NCBI RefSeq assembly: GCF_041903755.1
Contig: NZ_JBBWVE010000002.1
Span: 124,001-188,000 of the forward strand
Direction: 5' to 3'
DNA: 64,000 nucleotides
Source of the DNA: Thiocapsa roseilacustris
GTDB lineage: Bacteria > Pseudomonadota > Gammaproteobacteria > Chromatiales > Chromatiaceae
The position numbers and the translations under genes are program-made. This document shows positions 8,056 to 16,618 of this stretch, one piece after another (position 1 is the first letter of the stretch; each line of letters starts with the position of its first letter). The notes beneath the pieces are model-generated. The model ran no database searches. It was not told the DNA's origin and saw nothing but the letters and a program-made list of their open reading frames with translations.

Positions 8056-9351
8056 ATGGCGAACCAAACGATCACCATCACCAACAATGTTACGGGCGAA
8101 AGCTTCGACTTCCCGTTACGCTCCGGTAGCGTCGGCCCGTCGGCCGCGGATATCACCTCGCTCTACAAAGAGGCCGGGATCTTCACTTACGACCCCGGTT
8201 TCATGTCCACGGCCAGCTGTCACAGCGCCATCACCTATATCGACGGCGAAGACGGGATCCTGCTTTATCGGGGCTATCCGATCGAGCAACTGGCGACCAA
8301 GGCCAGTTTTCTGGAGGTTGCCTATCTCCTCCTGTACGGTGAGCTGCCCGTGGAAAAGGAGTTGGTCGGGTTCGAAAGGTTGATTACCCGCCACACGATG
8401 CTGAATGAAAACCTGAAAAATTTTCTGAACGGCTTTCACTATGACGCCCATCCGATGGCGATTCTGATCGGCGTCGTAGGGTCTCTCTCCGCCTTCTATC
8501 ACGACTCACTCAGCGTCAACGACGCACGCCACCGCGAGATCTCGGCTCATCGTCTGATCGCAAAGCTCCCGACCATCGCTGCCGCGGCCTACAAGCACAG
8601 CATCGGTGAGCCGATCATGTATCCACGCAATGACTTGCGGTATTGCGCAAACTTTCTGCACATGATGTTCGCCACGCCCTGCGAGGTCTACAAGCCGACA
8701 CTGATCGCCGAGAAGGCGATGAATCTGCTGTTTATTCTTCACGCCGACCATGAGCAGAACGCCAGCACCTCGACGGTGCGCCTCACCGGTAGCTCCGGCG
8801 CGAATCCCTTCGCCTGCGTCGCGGCGGGCATCGCCTCGCTTTGGGGTCCGGCGCACGGTGGCGCGAATGAAGCTGTCCTGGACATGCTCCATGAGATCGG
8901 GGATGTCAAGAACGTGCAGCGCTACATGGAGAAGGCGAAGGACAAGGACGACCCGTTTCGCCTGATGGGCTTCGGACATCGGGTCTACAAGAACTACGAT
9001 CCGCGTGCGAAGATCATTCGCGAGGTCTGTCACCAGGTGCTCGAAGAGCTCGCCGACACCAACAACCCCTTGTTCGAATTGGCGATGAAACTGGAGGAGA
9101 TCGCGCTCAGCGATGAGTATTTCGTCGAGCGGAAACTCTACCCCAACGTCGACTTTTATTCCGGGATCATCTATCAGGCGCTCGGTATACCGCGCAACAT
9201 GTTTACCGTGATGTTCGCAGTCGCGCGCACGGTCGGCTGGGTGTCGCACTGGATGGAAATGATGTCCGACCCCAACAATCGTATCGGTCGCCCCCGCCAG
9301 ATCTACCATGGTCCCACCCAGAGGGACTATCTGCCGATCTCGAAGCGATAA
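8056..9351 (+). CDS. gltA: Citrate synthase
   Basis: 431 residues, type II length. It condenses oxaloacetate with acetyl-CoA to citrate. Visible motifs are the DGILLYRGYPIEQLA segment, GPAHGGANE (substrate His), GFGHRVYKNYDPRAK and the catalytic Asp in NVDFYSGI. The N-terminal beta-rich domain is typical of the hexameric, NADH-sensitive Gram-negative enzyme. The Shine-Dalgarno caggag lies about ten bases before the ATG. The 221 bases between mdh and gltA hold no gene and no convincing terminator, so co-transcription is possible. Confidence 0.96.
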   Translation: MANQTITITNNVTGESFDFPLRSGSVGPSAADITSLYKEAGIFTYDPGFMSTASCHSAITYIDGEDGILLYRGYPIEQLATKASFLEVAYLLLYGELPVEKELVGFERLITRHTMLNENLKNFLNGFHYDAHPMAILIGVVGSLSAFYHDSLSVNDARHREISAHRLIAKLPTIAAAAYKHSIGEPIMYPRNDLRYCANFLHMMFATPCEVYKPTLIAEKAMNLLFILHADHEQNASTSTVRLTGSSGANPFACVAAGIASLWGPAHGGANEAVLDMLHEIGDVKNVQRYMEKAKDKDDPFRLMGFGHRVYKNYDPRAKIIREVCHQVLEELADTNNPLFELAMKLEEIALSDEYFVERKLYPNVDFYSGIIYQALGIPRNMFTVMFAVARTVGWVSHWMEMMSDPNNRIGRPRQIYHGPTQRDYLPISKR

Positions 9352-9377
9352 AGGATTGCCGACTCGACAGGCGTTTC

Positions 9378-9986
9378 TCAGCCGCCGATCGAGATCAGCC
9401 GAGCCACCTCGTGACGATCCGCTCCGCGCAGCGTGCGCTCGGTGACGGGATCCAAAGGAGGATTACGCAAAGCCCGGCGCGGCAGCACCATGAGCTCGAC
9501 GCGGACCTCGCCGGCCATGAATCGAAAGGCCGGATGGGAGCAACGCAGGCCGTCGGGATAGCGCATCGTCCTCTCGGACTCGCGCCAGGGGATGCGCAGG
9601 TCGAGCAGCGTGAAGATCACGTCTTCGGCGCGATCGGCAAACAGGAGAAGCTCGATGCCCGACCCCGAGCCGAGCGCACCGCTGAGAGCGCCGCCGATCA
9701 GGCGAGGTGCGAACAGATCGAGCTGCTCCATCGCCCGGAGGGCAGCGGCACGGAGACGGCGCAATTCGTCCTCGTTGGCCTGCCCCATGAAGAGCCGACG
9801 CTGCGCCAGAACCGCGTCCTGCACCGCCTCGTTGCTCGGCCAATGACGCCGATCCGGCACACCGACGCGCTCGGCCGCCTTTCGTCTGGCCCGGTCGAAA
9901 TCCTCCAGACCTTGCTCGAGGACGATACGAGCGGCCTCGTAGGCAAGTCGCTCGCGCTGGGCGTTGATGCGTTCTCTCGTCGGCAT
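9378..9986 (-). CDS. Uncharacterised protein, nucleotidyltransferase-like fold
   Basis: 202 residues, family not firmly recognised. The N-terminal half is helical and rich in Arg and Ala (ARIVLEQGLEDFDRARRKAA). The C-terminal half has the layout of a small nucleotidyltransferase: a Gly/Ser-rich turn (GALSGALGSGSG), then IELLLFAD where catalytic carboxylates would sit, and VRVELMVLP where the third would be. Glu replaces the usual Asp at two positions, so activity is doubtful. The ATG at 9986 is chosen because TGAGG lies five bases upstream; a TTG twelve bases earlier is the alternative. It converges on gltA and diverges from pilM. Confidence 0.7.
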   Translation of the reverse strand: MPTRERINAQRERLAYEAARIVLEQGLEDFDRARRKAAERVGVPDRRHWPSNEAVQDAVLAQRRLFMGQANEDELRRLRAAALRAMEQLDLFAPRLIGGALSGALGSGSGIELLLFADRAEDVIFTLLDLRIPWRESERTMRYPDGLRCSHPAFRFMAGEVRVELMVLPRRALRNPPLDPVTERTLRGADRHEVARLISIGG

Positions 9987-10066
9987 GGCGTACCTCAATC
10001 ACGTGCGTCCCGTCATCTGTTCGTCTTTCATGTGCTCAAAGACCGCGCATTAGCCTGGAGCCTGTC

Positions 10067-10072
10067 TATAAT
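10067..10072 (+). promoter_or_regulatory. Possible minus-10 box for pilM
   Basis: Exact TATAAT 113 bases before the pilM start in the 198-bp divergent region. No minus-35 of good quality is found at 16-18 bases, so support is weak. Confidence 0.3.
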
Positions 10073-10184
10073 GGGGCCAGCAAAGGCTCTGTCCAGAAGC
10101 CGGGCTCGGGCGCCTCCGGCACCGCGCCCCGCCGGTTCGGGGATTCGTGCGGCGAGCCAAACAGAACGGAAATCACCTTACGAC

Positions 10185-11276
10185 ATGGCGATGTTCGGCC
10201 TCAACAGCAAAATAAAACCCCTCATCGGGATCGATATCAGCTCGACGGCAATCAAGCTCATCGAGCTGTCACGCCTGCCCGTTCAGACGGCCGCGGCGTT
10301 TCGGGTCGAGTGTTTTGCGGTCGAGCCGCTTCCGCCGGGCGCGCTGGTCGAGAAGAAGATCGCGGATCCGGATCGTGTGGCCGCGACCATCCGCAAAGCC
10401 GTCGGCAACACCGGCACGCGGGCAAAACGGGCCGCGGTTGCCGTTGCCGGCTCCGCGGTGATCACCAAGGTGGTCGCCATGGCCGGAACCCTCAGCGATG
10501 CCGAGATGGAGAACCAGATCCAGCTCGAGGCGGATCAATACATTCCCTATCCGTTGGAAGAGGTCAATCTCGACTTCCAGGTCGTGGGCCCGACGAAGGG
10601 CAATCCGTCGATGGTCGATGTGTTGTTGGTCGCCTCGCGTCAAGAGAATGTCGATGACCGGGTGGGCGCGCTCGAGGCGGCCGGGCTGATCCCGGCCGTC
10701 GTCGATGTCGAGGCCTACGCCATGGAGAACGCCTGCTCGCTGATCCTCGCCGAAGAAGCACAGGACCAGACCCAGCTCGAGGCCACTCGAACAGTGGCCG
10801 TGGCCGACGTCGGTGCCGCGACGACGACCCTGCATGTCATGCACGAAGGTCTGATCGTCTATACCCGCGAGCAGAATTTCGGAGGTCAACAACTGCTCGA
10901 CGAGGTGCAACGCCGCTACGGCTTTGCCCGCGAGGTGGCTCTGGGCAAGATCCTCGACGGGGATGTCGCGGAGGGATACGAGACCGACGTGCTCGGGCCC
11001 TTCAAGGAGGCATTGGCCCAACAGATCGGGCGAGCCCTGCAGTTCTTTTATTCCGGGACCAGCTTCAACCGCGTCGATCGGATCCTGCTTGCAGGACGAC
11101 CGGCAAGCATCCCAGGGATCGATGTCCTGATGTCGGAACGCCTCAAACTTCCGGCCGCCGTCGCCAATCCCTTTCGTCGAATGTCGATCTCGCCGAGCAT
11201 CAAGACCCAGGAGTTGATGCGGGAGGCGCCCGGAATGATGGTCGCCGTCGGTCTGGCCTTGCGAGGATTCGACTAG
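10185..11276 (+). CDS. pilM: Type IV pilus assembly protein PilM
   Basis: 363 residues. Actin-like cytoplasmic ATPase-fold protein of the pilus alignment complex, which binds the N-terminus of PilN. The ATP-binding segment LIGIDISSTAIKLIELS opens the protein, followed by VEPLPPGALVEKKI, the ENQIQLEADQYIPYPLEEV region, ADVGAATTTLHVM (phosphate 2 loop) and ILLAGRPASIPGI. The start giving MAMFGLNS fits PilM length; an ATG two codons later is an alternative. The frame is open far upstream, but that part has no PilM similarity. The pilN start codon directly follows the stop. Confidence 0.96.
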   Translation: MAMFGLNSKIKPLIGIDISSTAIKLIELSRLPVQTAAAFRVECFAVEPLPPGALVEKKIADPDRVAATIRKAVGNTGTRAKRAAVAVAGSAVITKVVAMAGTLSDAEMENQIQLEADQYIPYPLEEVNLDFQVVGPTKGNPSMVDVLLVASRQENVDDRVGALEAAGLIPAVVDVEAYAMENACSLILAEEAQDQTQLEATRTVAVADVGAATTTLHVMHEGLIVYTREQNFGGQQLLDEVQRRYGFAREVALGKILDGDVAEGYETDVLGPFKEALAQQIGRALQFFYSGTSFNRVDRILLAGRPASIPGIDVLMSERLKLPAAVANPFRRMSISPSIKTQELMREAPGMMVAVGLALRGFD

Positions 11277-11927
11277 ATGACGCGCATCAACCTCCTGCCT
11301 TGGCGAGAAGAGGCGCGGCAACGGCGACGTAAGGAGTTTGCCGTCGCGGGAGGTCTTGCACTGGTCTTCACGCTGCTCCTGGCGGTGTTGGTGCACTTGG
11401 AGATCGAAGGGAGAATCGGTGATCAACAGGCCAGGAATCAGCTTTTGGAGGGCGAGATCGCGGAACTGGAGCGTCAGATCAAAGAGATCCAGGATCTTGA
11501 GAAGATCAAGGCGGATCTCCTCTCGCGCATGGACATCATCCAGCAGCTTCAGGAGAGCCGCCCGGAGATCGTCCGGCTGTTCGACGAGTTGGTGGTCGCG
11601 ATTCCCGAAGGTGTCTTTCTCACCAAGCTCGAGCAGAACGGACGGGCCGTCGTCGTCGAAGGGCGTGCCCAGTCCAATGCGCGGGTTTCGGCCTTTATGC
11701 GAAACATCGAGGCATCGCAGTGGATCGGCAGCCCTCGTCTGCAGTTGATCGAGGACAAGACCGGGACCGGTCTGAGCCAGTTTAGGTTGGCCTTCGATCA
11801 GGTCAGCCCCGCGGCAAGCCCGGCATCGACACAGATGCAAGCCCCAGGGGACCGACGGTCGGGGATACGGCTTATGGCCGACAGTCGCCGCATGATGCGG
11901 CGAGCGGAGACCTCTGGATGGATTTAA
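11277..11927 (+). CDS. pilN: Type IV pilus assembly protein PilN
   Basis: 216 residues. Bitopic inner-membrane protein. The cytoplasmic N-terminus carries the PilM-binding signature INLLPWRE. A single membrane helix follows at about 21-42 (FAVAGGLALVFTLLLAVLVH), then a coiled coil (55-100) and a periplasmic ferredoxin-like domain. The start abuts the pilM stop with no gap, and the end overlaps pilO by 10 bases. The last 25 or so residues are Arg-rich and run into the overlap, which makes this slightly longer than typical PilN. Confidence 0.95.
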   Translation: MTRINLLPWREEARQRRRKEFAVAGGLALVFTLLLAVLVHLEIEGRIGDQQARNQLLEGEIAELERQIKEIQDLEKIKADLLSRMDIIQQLQESRPEIVRLFDELVVAIPEGVFLTKLEQNGRAVVVEGRAQSNARVSAFMRNIEASQWIGSPRLQLIEDKTGTGLSQFRLAFDQVSPAASPASTQMQAPGDRRSGIRLMADSRRMMRRAETSGWI

Positions 11928-12523
11928 GCGAGCTCAACCAACTCGATCTCAACAGCGTCGGCGAGTGGCCGGTCGCGGTGAAGGTCATCGCGATCTTGCT
12001 CGCCTGCATCGCCTTGGGCGGTGCGGTCTTCTATTTCAATACGCAGGAGCAGTTGAGTCGGCTCGATCGCGCCGAGGCGACCGAGCTGGATCTGCGCGCA
12101 TCCTTCGAGACCAAGCAGCGCAAGGCGGCCAATCTGGAGGAGTATCGCCAGCAGATCGAGGAGATGAAGGAGTCCTTCGGGGCGATGCTTCGTCAACTGC
12201 CGAATCGGACCGAGGTCGCGTCGCTCCTGGTCGATGTCTCTCAGACCGGGCTCGCCTCGGGGCTTGAGTTCGAGCTGTTTCAACCGGGCAGCGAGCAGCT
12301 CAAGGACTTTTACGCCGAGCTGCCCATCCAGATTCGAGTCACAGGCAATTATCACGACTTCGGTCGCTTCGTGAGCGGACTGGCATCCTTGCCGCGCATC
12401 GTGACGGTCCACGACACCAAGATCGGCGATGCCGGCGGAACGACCGGCAGCGGGGCGGCAAAGCTGTCGCTGCAGGCGACGGTGAAGACCTACCGGTATC
12501 TCGACGAGGTTGCCGAACAGTGA
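11918..12523 (+). CDS. pilO: Type IV pilus assembly protein PilO
   Basis: 201 residues. Inner-membrane partner of PilN in the alignment subcomplex. A short cytoplasmic tail precedes one membrane helix (about 22-42, VKVIAILLACIALGGAVFYF), a coiled coil with Glu/Arg heptads (45-95) and a periplasmic ferredoxin-like fold (LPNRTEVASLLVDVSQTG, IRVTGNYHDFGRFVSGLA). Overlaps pilN by 10 bases and pilP by 4 (GTGA), so translation is coupled. Confidence 0.95.
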   Translation: MDLSELNQLDLNSVGEWPVAVKVIAILLACIALGGAVFYFNTQEQLSRLDRAEATELDLRASFETKQRKAANLEEYRQQIEEMKESFGAMLRQLPNRTEVASLLVDVSQTGLASGLEFELFQPGSEQLKDFYAELPIQIRVTGNYHDFGRFVSGLASLPRIVTVHDTKIGDAGGTTGSGAAKLSLQATVKTYRYLDEVAEQ

Positions 12524-13050
12524 GCAGACGATTTCGCTCGGCCTGCGTATCCGGGACGATGGCCCTGGTGACGTTGCTCCTGTTGGGCTGCGACGGCAGC
12601 GGGACGCAGGAGCTGCGGGCCTACGTCGACGAGGTCAAGGCGCGCCCGCCGAGGCCGATCGAGCCCCTGCCCGAGATTCAACCCGTCGATGCCTTCGTCT
12701 TTGAGCCGGGCGAGCGACGCGATCCTTTCGTGATGGACACGCAAACCGCGGCGGCCGCCGGAGCGGACGACAGCCTCGCCCCGGATCCGCTTCGACCCAA
12801 AGAAGAGCTCGAGAGCTATCCCTTGGATGCGCTGCGCATGGTGGGTACGGTTCAGCAGCAAGAGACCCGATGGGCCTTGGTTCGAACGCGCGAGGGTTTG
12901 GTCTACCGCGTGCGGGTCGGAAATTATCTCGGCATGAACAACGGACAGATCGTGGACGTCACCGACGAGGCCATCCGGTTGACGGAGATCGTTTCCGAAA
13001 TACCCGGCGATTGGCGCGAACGTTCGGCCGAGCTCAAACTCACCCCGTGA
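12520..13050 (+). CDS. pilP: Type IV pilus lipoprotein PilP
   Basis: 176 residues. Periplasmic lipoprotein linking PilNO to the secretin PilQ. The signal peptide ends in lipobox LLGC (Cys at about residue 24). A proline-rich linker (PPRPIEPLPE) leads to the beta-rich PilP domain (YPLDALRMVGTVQQ, YRVRVGNYLGMNNGQI). The GTG start overlaps the pilO stop. Confidence 0.94.
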   Translation: MSRRFRSACVSGTMALVTLLLLGCDGSGTQELRAYVDEVKARPPRPIEPLPEIQPVDAFVFEPGERRDPFVMDTQTAAAAGADDSLAPDPLRPKEELESYPLDALRMVGTVQQQETRWALVRTREGLVYRVRVGNYLGMNNGQIVDVTDEAIRLTEIVSEIPGDWRERSAELKLTP

Positions 13051-13069
13051 CAGGCAGAGGCATGGCGCG

Positions 13070-15385
13070 ATGAACAGCCCCTATCGACCGAGCCCGCGTA
13101 GAGCACGCGGCATCCTCCCGTGGCTGCTCCATTGCGCGGCCCTGCTCGGTTTGTCCCTCGGCGCGGCGAACGTTGCGGCCATCGATCTCACTGAGGTTCA
13201 GTTCGCGGCGCAGCCGGGGAACCGGGTCGAGGTCCAGCTCCTCTTCTCCGGGCCGGTCAGCGCTCCACGGAGCTTCGACACCATGTCTCCCGCACGGATC
13301 GCGCTCGACTTCGAGGGCGTTGCCAACCGACTCGAGCGGAGGGCCGTCCCGATCGGCGTCGGTCCGGTCCATAGCCTGGTCGCGGTGGAGGCGAGCGATC
13401 GTACCCGTATCGTGATCAACCTGAACGATTCAGTCCCCTATCGCGTGACGACCGAAGGCAACCGGGTGCGTGTGGATATCGACGCCGGGGGCGAGCCGGA
13501 CGTGGCGCAACCCGCGTCGCCGGCACCCACGCCTGCGCGAGCACCGCCGCGGGCGCCGGCGTCCGCACCCTGGGATCGCCCCGCCTCCGACGGAGGAGCG
13601 GCCCCCCCCGGGCCGAGTGTTCGGGACATCGACTTCCGTCGCGGTCCGGAGGGCGAGGGGCGTGTTCTGATCAAGCTCCCGAGTGCGACCACCCGCGTCA
13701 CCGTGCGGGAGCAAGGAAGCCGCGTCCTCATCGACATCATCGACGCGGCCTTGCCTCAGCGTCTGTTTCGCCGACTCGACGTCGTGGACTTCGCTACACC
13801 TGTCGTGGCGATCGAGTCCCGGCCCAAGGGACGCAATGTCGAGGTCAATGTCCAGACCGGAAGCGATTTCGACTACATGGCCTACCAGACTGACGACCTC
13901 TTCACCTTGGAGTTGCGACCGCTGACGGCGGCCGAGAAGGAGCGACTCGCGCGCGAAAAGGTCGTCTTCGACGGGGAGCGGCTCTCGTTGAACTTTCAGG
14001 ACATCGAGGTGCGGGCGGTCCTCCAACTGCTCGCCGACTTCACCGATCTGAACCTGGTGGCCAGCGACTCGGTGGCCGGCAACATCACCTTGCGTCTGAA
14101 GAATGTCCCCTGGGATCAGGCCCTCGACATCATCCTCAAGACCAAGAATCTGACCAAGCGCCAGGAAGGCAATGTCATCATGATCGGCCCCTTCGACGAG
14201 ATCGTCGGGCACGAAGAGCGCACCCTGACCGCCGACCAGCGCCTCGAAGAGCTGGCGCCGATCCGTTCGGAGTTCATCCCGGTGAATTTCGCCAAAGCGG
14301 CGGAGATCGCCGCCTTCATTCGGGGCGCCTCCAGCCTGCAGTCGACCGCAGTCTCACAAGGAGGCAGCAGCCCGATCGGCCGCGACAGCCGAGTCTTTGA
14401 TCGCACAGTGAGTGAATCCACCAAAGACTCGATCTTGACACCCGGGCGCGGCAGCGTGACCTTCGACGAGCGCACCAATACCCTGCTGGTCATGGACACC
14501 TCCGCAAAGCTTGATGAGATCCGCGAGATCGTCGCGCGGTTGGACATCCCGGTCCGGCAGGTCATGATCGAGTCCCGTGTGGTGATCGCGAACAATGACT
14601 TCACGCGAGATCTGGGTGTGCGATTCGGTCTTGCAACCTCGATGGGAGCGCTTTACAACAACGAGATGCTGATCGGCGGAGGTTTGCCGGGCAACATCGA
14701 CAATGGAGGGCAATACAACGCCGGGCCGTTCGGACTCAATATCGAGGGGCAGCCGATCAACTCGATCATTGTGAACCCGGCCGCGACCGATGCACCCTCC
14801 CTGCTCGTGAACCTCCCGGCGACAGACCCGGCGGGCGCGGTGAACTTCCTGATCGGTAAGGTCGGCTCCTACCTGCTTCAGTTGGAGCTCTCGGCGATGC
14901 AACGCGAGGGACGCGGCGAGGTGATCTCGAGTCCGCGCGTCATCACCTCCGATCAGAAGGAGGCGAGGATCGAGGTCGGCAAAAAGATCCCCTACCCGAC
15001 CGTCTCTCAGGACGGCACGAACGTCCAATTCGAGAACGCAACCCTAAGCCTGACGGTCACGCCCGCGATCACCCCGGACGACCGGATCATCATGGACTTG
15101 GTGGTGACAAAGGATGAGCCGGATTTCAGTCGTGTCGTCGAGGGCACGCCGACCATCAACACCCGCGAAATCGATACAAGGGTCTTGGTGGACAACGGAG
15201 AGACCGTCGTCTTGGGCGGTGTCTACGAGCGCACCAAGGTCTTCGCCAAGGAGCAGGTCCCCTGGATCGGAGACGTCCCGGTCCTCGGGCGTCTCTTCAA
15301 GCGGGAGGCTCGCGAGGACAACAACTCCGAGCTCCTGATCTTCGTCACGCCCAAGATCCTCAAGGGCGACCTGGTTGGAAACTAA
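13070..15385 (+). CDS. pilQ: Type IV pilus secretin PilQ
   Basis: 771 residues. Forms the outer-membrane pore for pili. The signal peptide spans about 1-37. There are two AMIN peptidoglycan-binding domains (about 40-125 and 183-285) joined by a Pro/Ala-rich linker, an STN/N0 domain (about 305-375, LNFQDIEVRAVLQLLADFT), a secretin N1 domain (about 390-510) and the C-terminal secretin barrel (VISSPRVITSDQKEA, then VPWIGDVPVLGRLF). The start lies 19 bases after pilP with agagg upstream. Last gene of pilMNOPQ; the inverted pair at 15412-15487 follows. Confidence 0.97.
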   Translation: MNSPYRPSPRRARGILPWLLHCAALLGLSLGAANVAAIDLTEVQFAAQPGNRVEVQLLFSGPVSAPRSFDTMSPARIALDFEGVANRLERRAVPIGVGPVHSLVAVEASDRTRIVINLNDSVPYRVTTEGNRVRVDIDAGGEPDVAQPASPAPTPARAPPRAPASAPWDRPASDGGAAPPGPSVRDIDFRRGPEGEGRVLIKLPSATTRVTVREQGSRVLIDIIDAALPQRLFRRLDVVDFATPVVAIESRPKGRNVEVNVQTGSDFDYMAYQTDDLFTLELRPLTAAEKERLAREKVVFDGERLSLNFQDIEVRAVLQLLADFTDLNLVASDSVAGNITLRLKNVPWDQALDIILKTKNLTKRQEGNVIMIGPFDEIVGHEERTLTADQRLEELAPIRSEFIPVNFAKAAEIAAFIRGASSLQSTAVSQGGSSPIGRDSRVFDRTVSESTKDSILTPGRGSVTFDERTNTLLVMDTSAKLDEIREIVARLDIPVRQVMIESRVVIANNDFTRDLGVRFGLATSMGALYNNEMLIGGGLPGNIDNGGQYNAGPFGLNIEGQPINSIIVNPAATDAPSLLVNLPATDPAGAVNFLIGKVGSYLLQLELSAMQREGRGEVISSPRVITSDQKEARIEVGKKIPYPTVSQDGTNVQFENATLSLTVTPAITPDDRIIMDLVVTKDEPDFSRVVEGTPTINTREIDTRVLVDNGETVVLGGVYERTKVFAKEQVPWIGDVPVLGRLFKREAREDNNSELLIFVTPKILKGDLVGN

Positions 15386-15411
15386 GGCGATTTCTGCAAA
15401 CTTCCATACCC

Positions 15412-15487
15412 GTAGGTTGTGCTGACGATAGGAGGCACAACTTGCGCCGACGGTTGGTTGTGCCTCGCACGGCTCGGCACAACCTAC
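15412..15487. repeat. Inverted pair of REP-like units (GTAGGTTGTGC type)
   Basis: Outer arms gtaggttgtgc (15412) and gcacaacctac (ending 15487) form a large dyad. Each half is itself a hairpin: gttgtgc / gcacaac on the left and gttgtgcc / ggcacaac on the right. It sits 26 bases after the pilQ stop and may also end transcription. Similar REP-like units are known in many proteobacteria. Confidence 0.75.
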
Positions 15488-15518
15488 GCCCTTGGGATGA
15501 AGGTTTCCGGAATTCGCC

Positions 15519-15711
15519 TAAACCGCGCCGGGTGCGGTATGCGTCGTTTGTTGGATTGGCTTGGCTGCGCCAGGTCCGACAACTGACGGAGCTGACGCGG
15601 TTTAAGGCATTAGAAAATAATGAATTCTATACCGCGTCTCCACGATAGTCGGAAAAATCCTTGGGCCCAACACAAAATGAGAATATCGCATGTCGCTTTG
15701 GACGCGGTTTA
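15519..15711 (+). repeat. Bipartite interspersed element, copy C (forward)
   Basis: A 193-bp copy: left module 15519-15604, spacer 15605-15627, right module 15628-15711 starting with the variant tataccgcg. The inner hairpin is imperfect (caggtccgac / gacggagctg). The left module encodes a close relative of the peptide in copies A and E (KPRRVRYASFVGLAW). The spacer is one base longer than in A, so the right module is out of frame and a stop follows. Confidence 0.88.
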
Positions 15712-15751
15712 GTGGAGCCGTGCAGAGATTCCGAGACCGTCCGCGATCATT

Positions 15752-15805
15752 TTCGTTGTCGTAATCGTTGTCGTATCGATGGTCGATTACGACAAGGACA
15801 ACGAA
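15752..15805. repeat. Dyad element with TTCGTTGTC / GACAACGAA arms
   Basis: A 54-bp imperfect palindrome: ttcgttgtc-gtaatcg on the left, cgattacgacaag-gacaacgaa on the right, with short internal direct repeats of ttgtcgta. Distinct in sequence from the other two repeat types beside it. Only one copy is seen in this window. Confidence 0.6.
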
Positions 15806-16042
15806 GGGTCTCGACACAGCTGCCGTGCTGCACTAGCAGCGCCCGCCCCCTCGAGTGTCAACCTCGACCCGCAGCGGATACTCGATGGAGCTTAAAGGGT
15901 TGCGCTTGATCTCGCGTTGTCTCGATCGGGCCGTGATCGACCGCTCCGGCGCTCGCTCGCCGCCTGCATCGTCTTTCCTACCGCGCTTGGGTCGGGCGTC
16001 CTTGCCCTTGCCCGCGCGCAGAAAATCTGGCATACCTTTCCT

Positions 16043-16567
16043 ATGATGCGCGCACAGAACATTTTTATCGTCGGGCCGATGGGCGCCGGCAAGAGTACCG
16101 TCGGACGGCAGCTCGCCGAGACGCTGTCATATACCTTCAAAGACAGCGATCAGGAGATCCAGCGCCGCACGGGCGTGGACATCCCGACCATCTTCGAGTT
16201 CGAGGGCGAGAACGGCTTTCGTGCCCGCGAGCGCCAAGTCATCGAGGAGCTGGTGAGCGAGGAGCGGATCGTGCTCGCGACCGGCGGCGGGGTCATCTTG
16301 TCGGCGGAGAATCGTCAAGACCTGGCGGCGCGCGGCGTCGTCATCTATCTGCATTGCAGCCCGGAGCAGCAGTTCGCCCGTACCGCTCGCGATCGGAATC
16401 GCCCCTTATTGGATACGGAGGATCCGCTCGCGAAACTGCGCGATCTGATGGAGGAGCGCGAGCCGCTTTATCGCCAGGTCGCCGACATGGTCGTTTCGAC
16501 CGAAAAGCGCGGCACCAGCTCCGTGGTGAAGGAGATCTGTCGGCGCTTGGAGTCCGAAGAGATCTGA
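16043..16567 (+). CDS. aroK: Shikimate kinase
   Basis: 174 residues. Phosphorylates shikimate to shikimate 3-phosphate in aromatic amino acid synthesis. Walker A GPMGAGKST at about 11-19, the substrate-binding Asp in KDSDQEI, GGGV for the substrate carboxylate, and the lid with Arg (RDRNRPLL). The frame is open another 126 bases upstream, but the AroK N-terminus begins at MMRAQNIFIVG. aroB starts 51 bases downstream, the common pilQ-aroK-aroB order of gammaproteobacteria. Confidence 0.95.
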   Translation: MMRAQNIFIVGPMGAGKSTVGRQLAETLSYTFKDSDQEIQRRTGVDIPTIFEFEGENGFRARERQVIEELVSEERIVLATGGGVILSAENRQDLAARGVVIYLHCSPEQQFARTARDRNRPLLDTEDPLAKLRDLMEEREPLYRQVADMVVSTEKRGTSSVVKEICRRLESEEI

Positions 16568-16618
16568 ACCTCAACGCGAGCACTGCTCGCGTCGATGCAG
16601 CATGATCGGAGAAACGCC

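Larger units (their letters stand above)
15386..16042. other. 657-bp repeat-rich region between pilQ and aroK
   Basis: Contains three unrelated repeat structures in a row: the GTAGGTTGTGC inverted pair (15412-15487), element copy C (15519-15711) and the TTCGTTGTC dyad (15752-15805). From 15806 to aroK I see no gene or clear promoter. Short open frames here do not resemble proteins, apart from the peptide-like frame of copy C. Confidence 0.75.
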
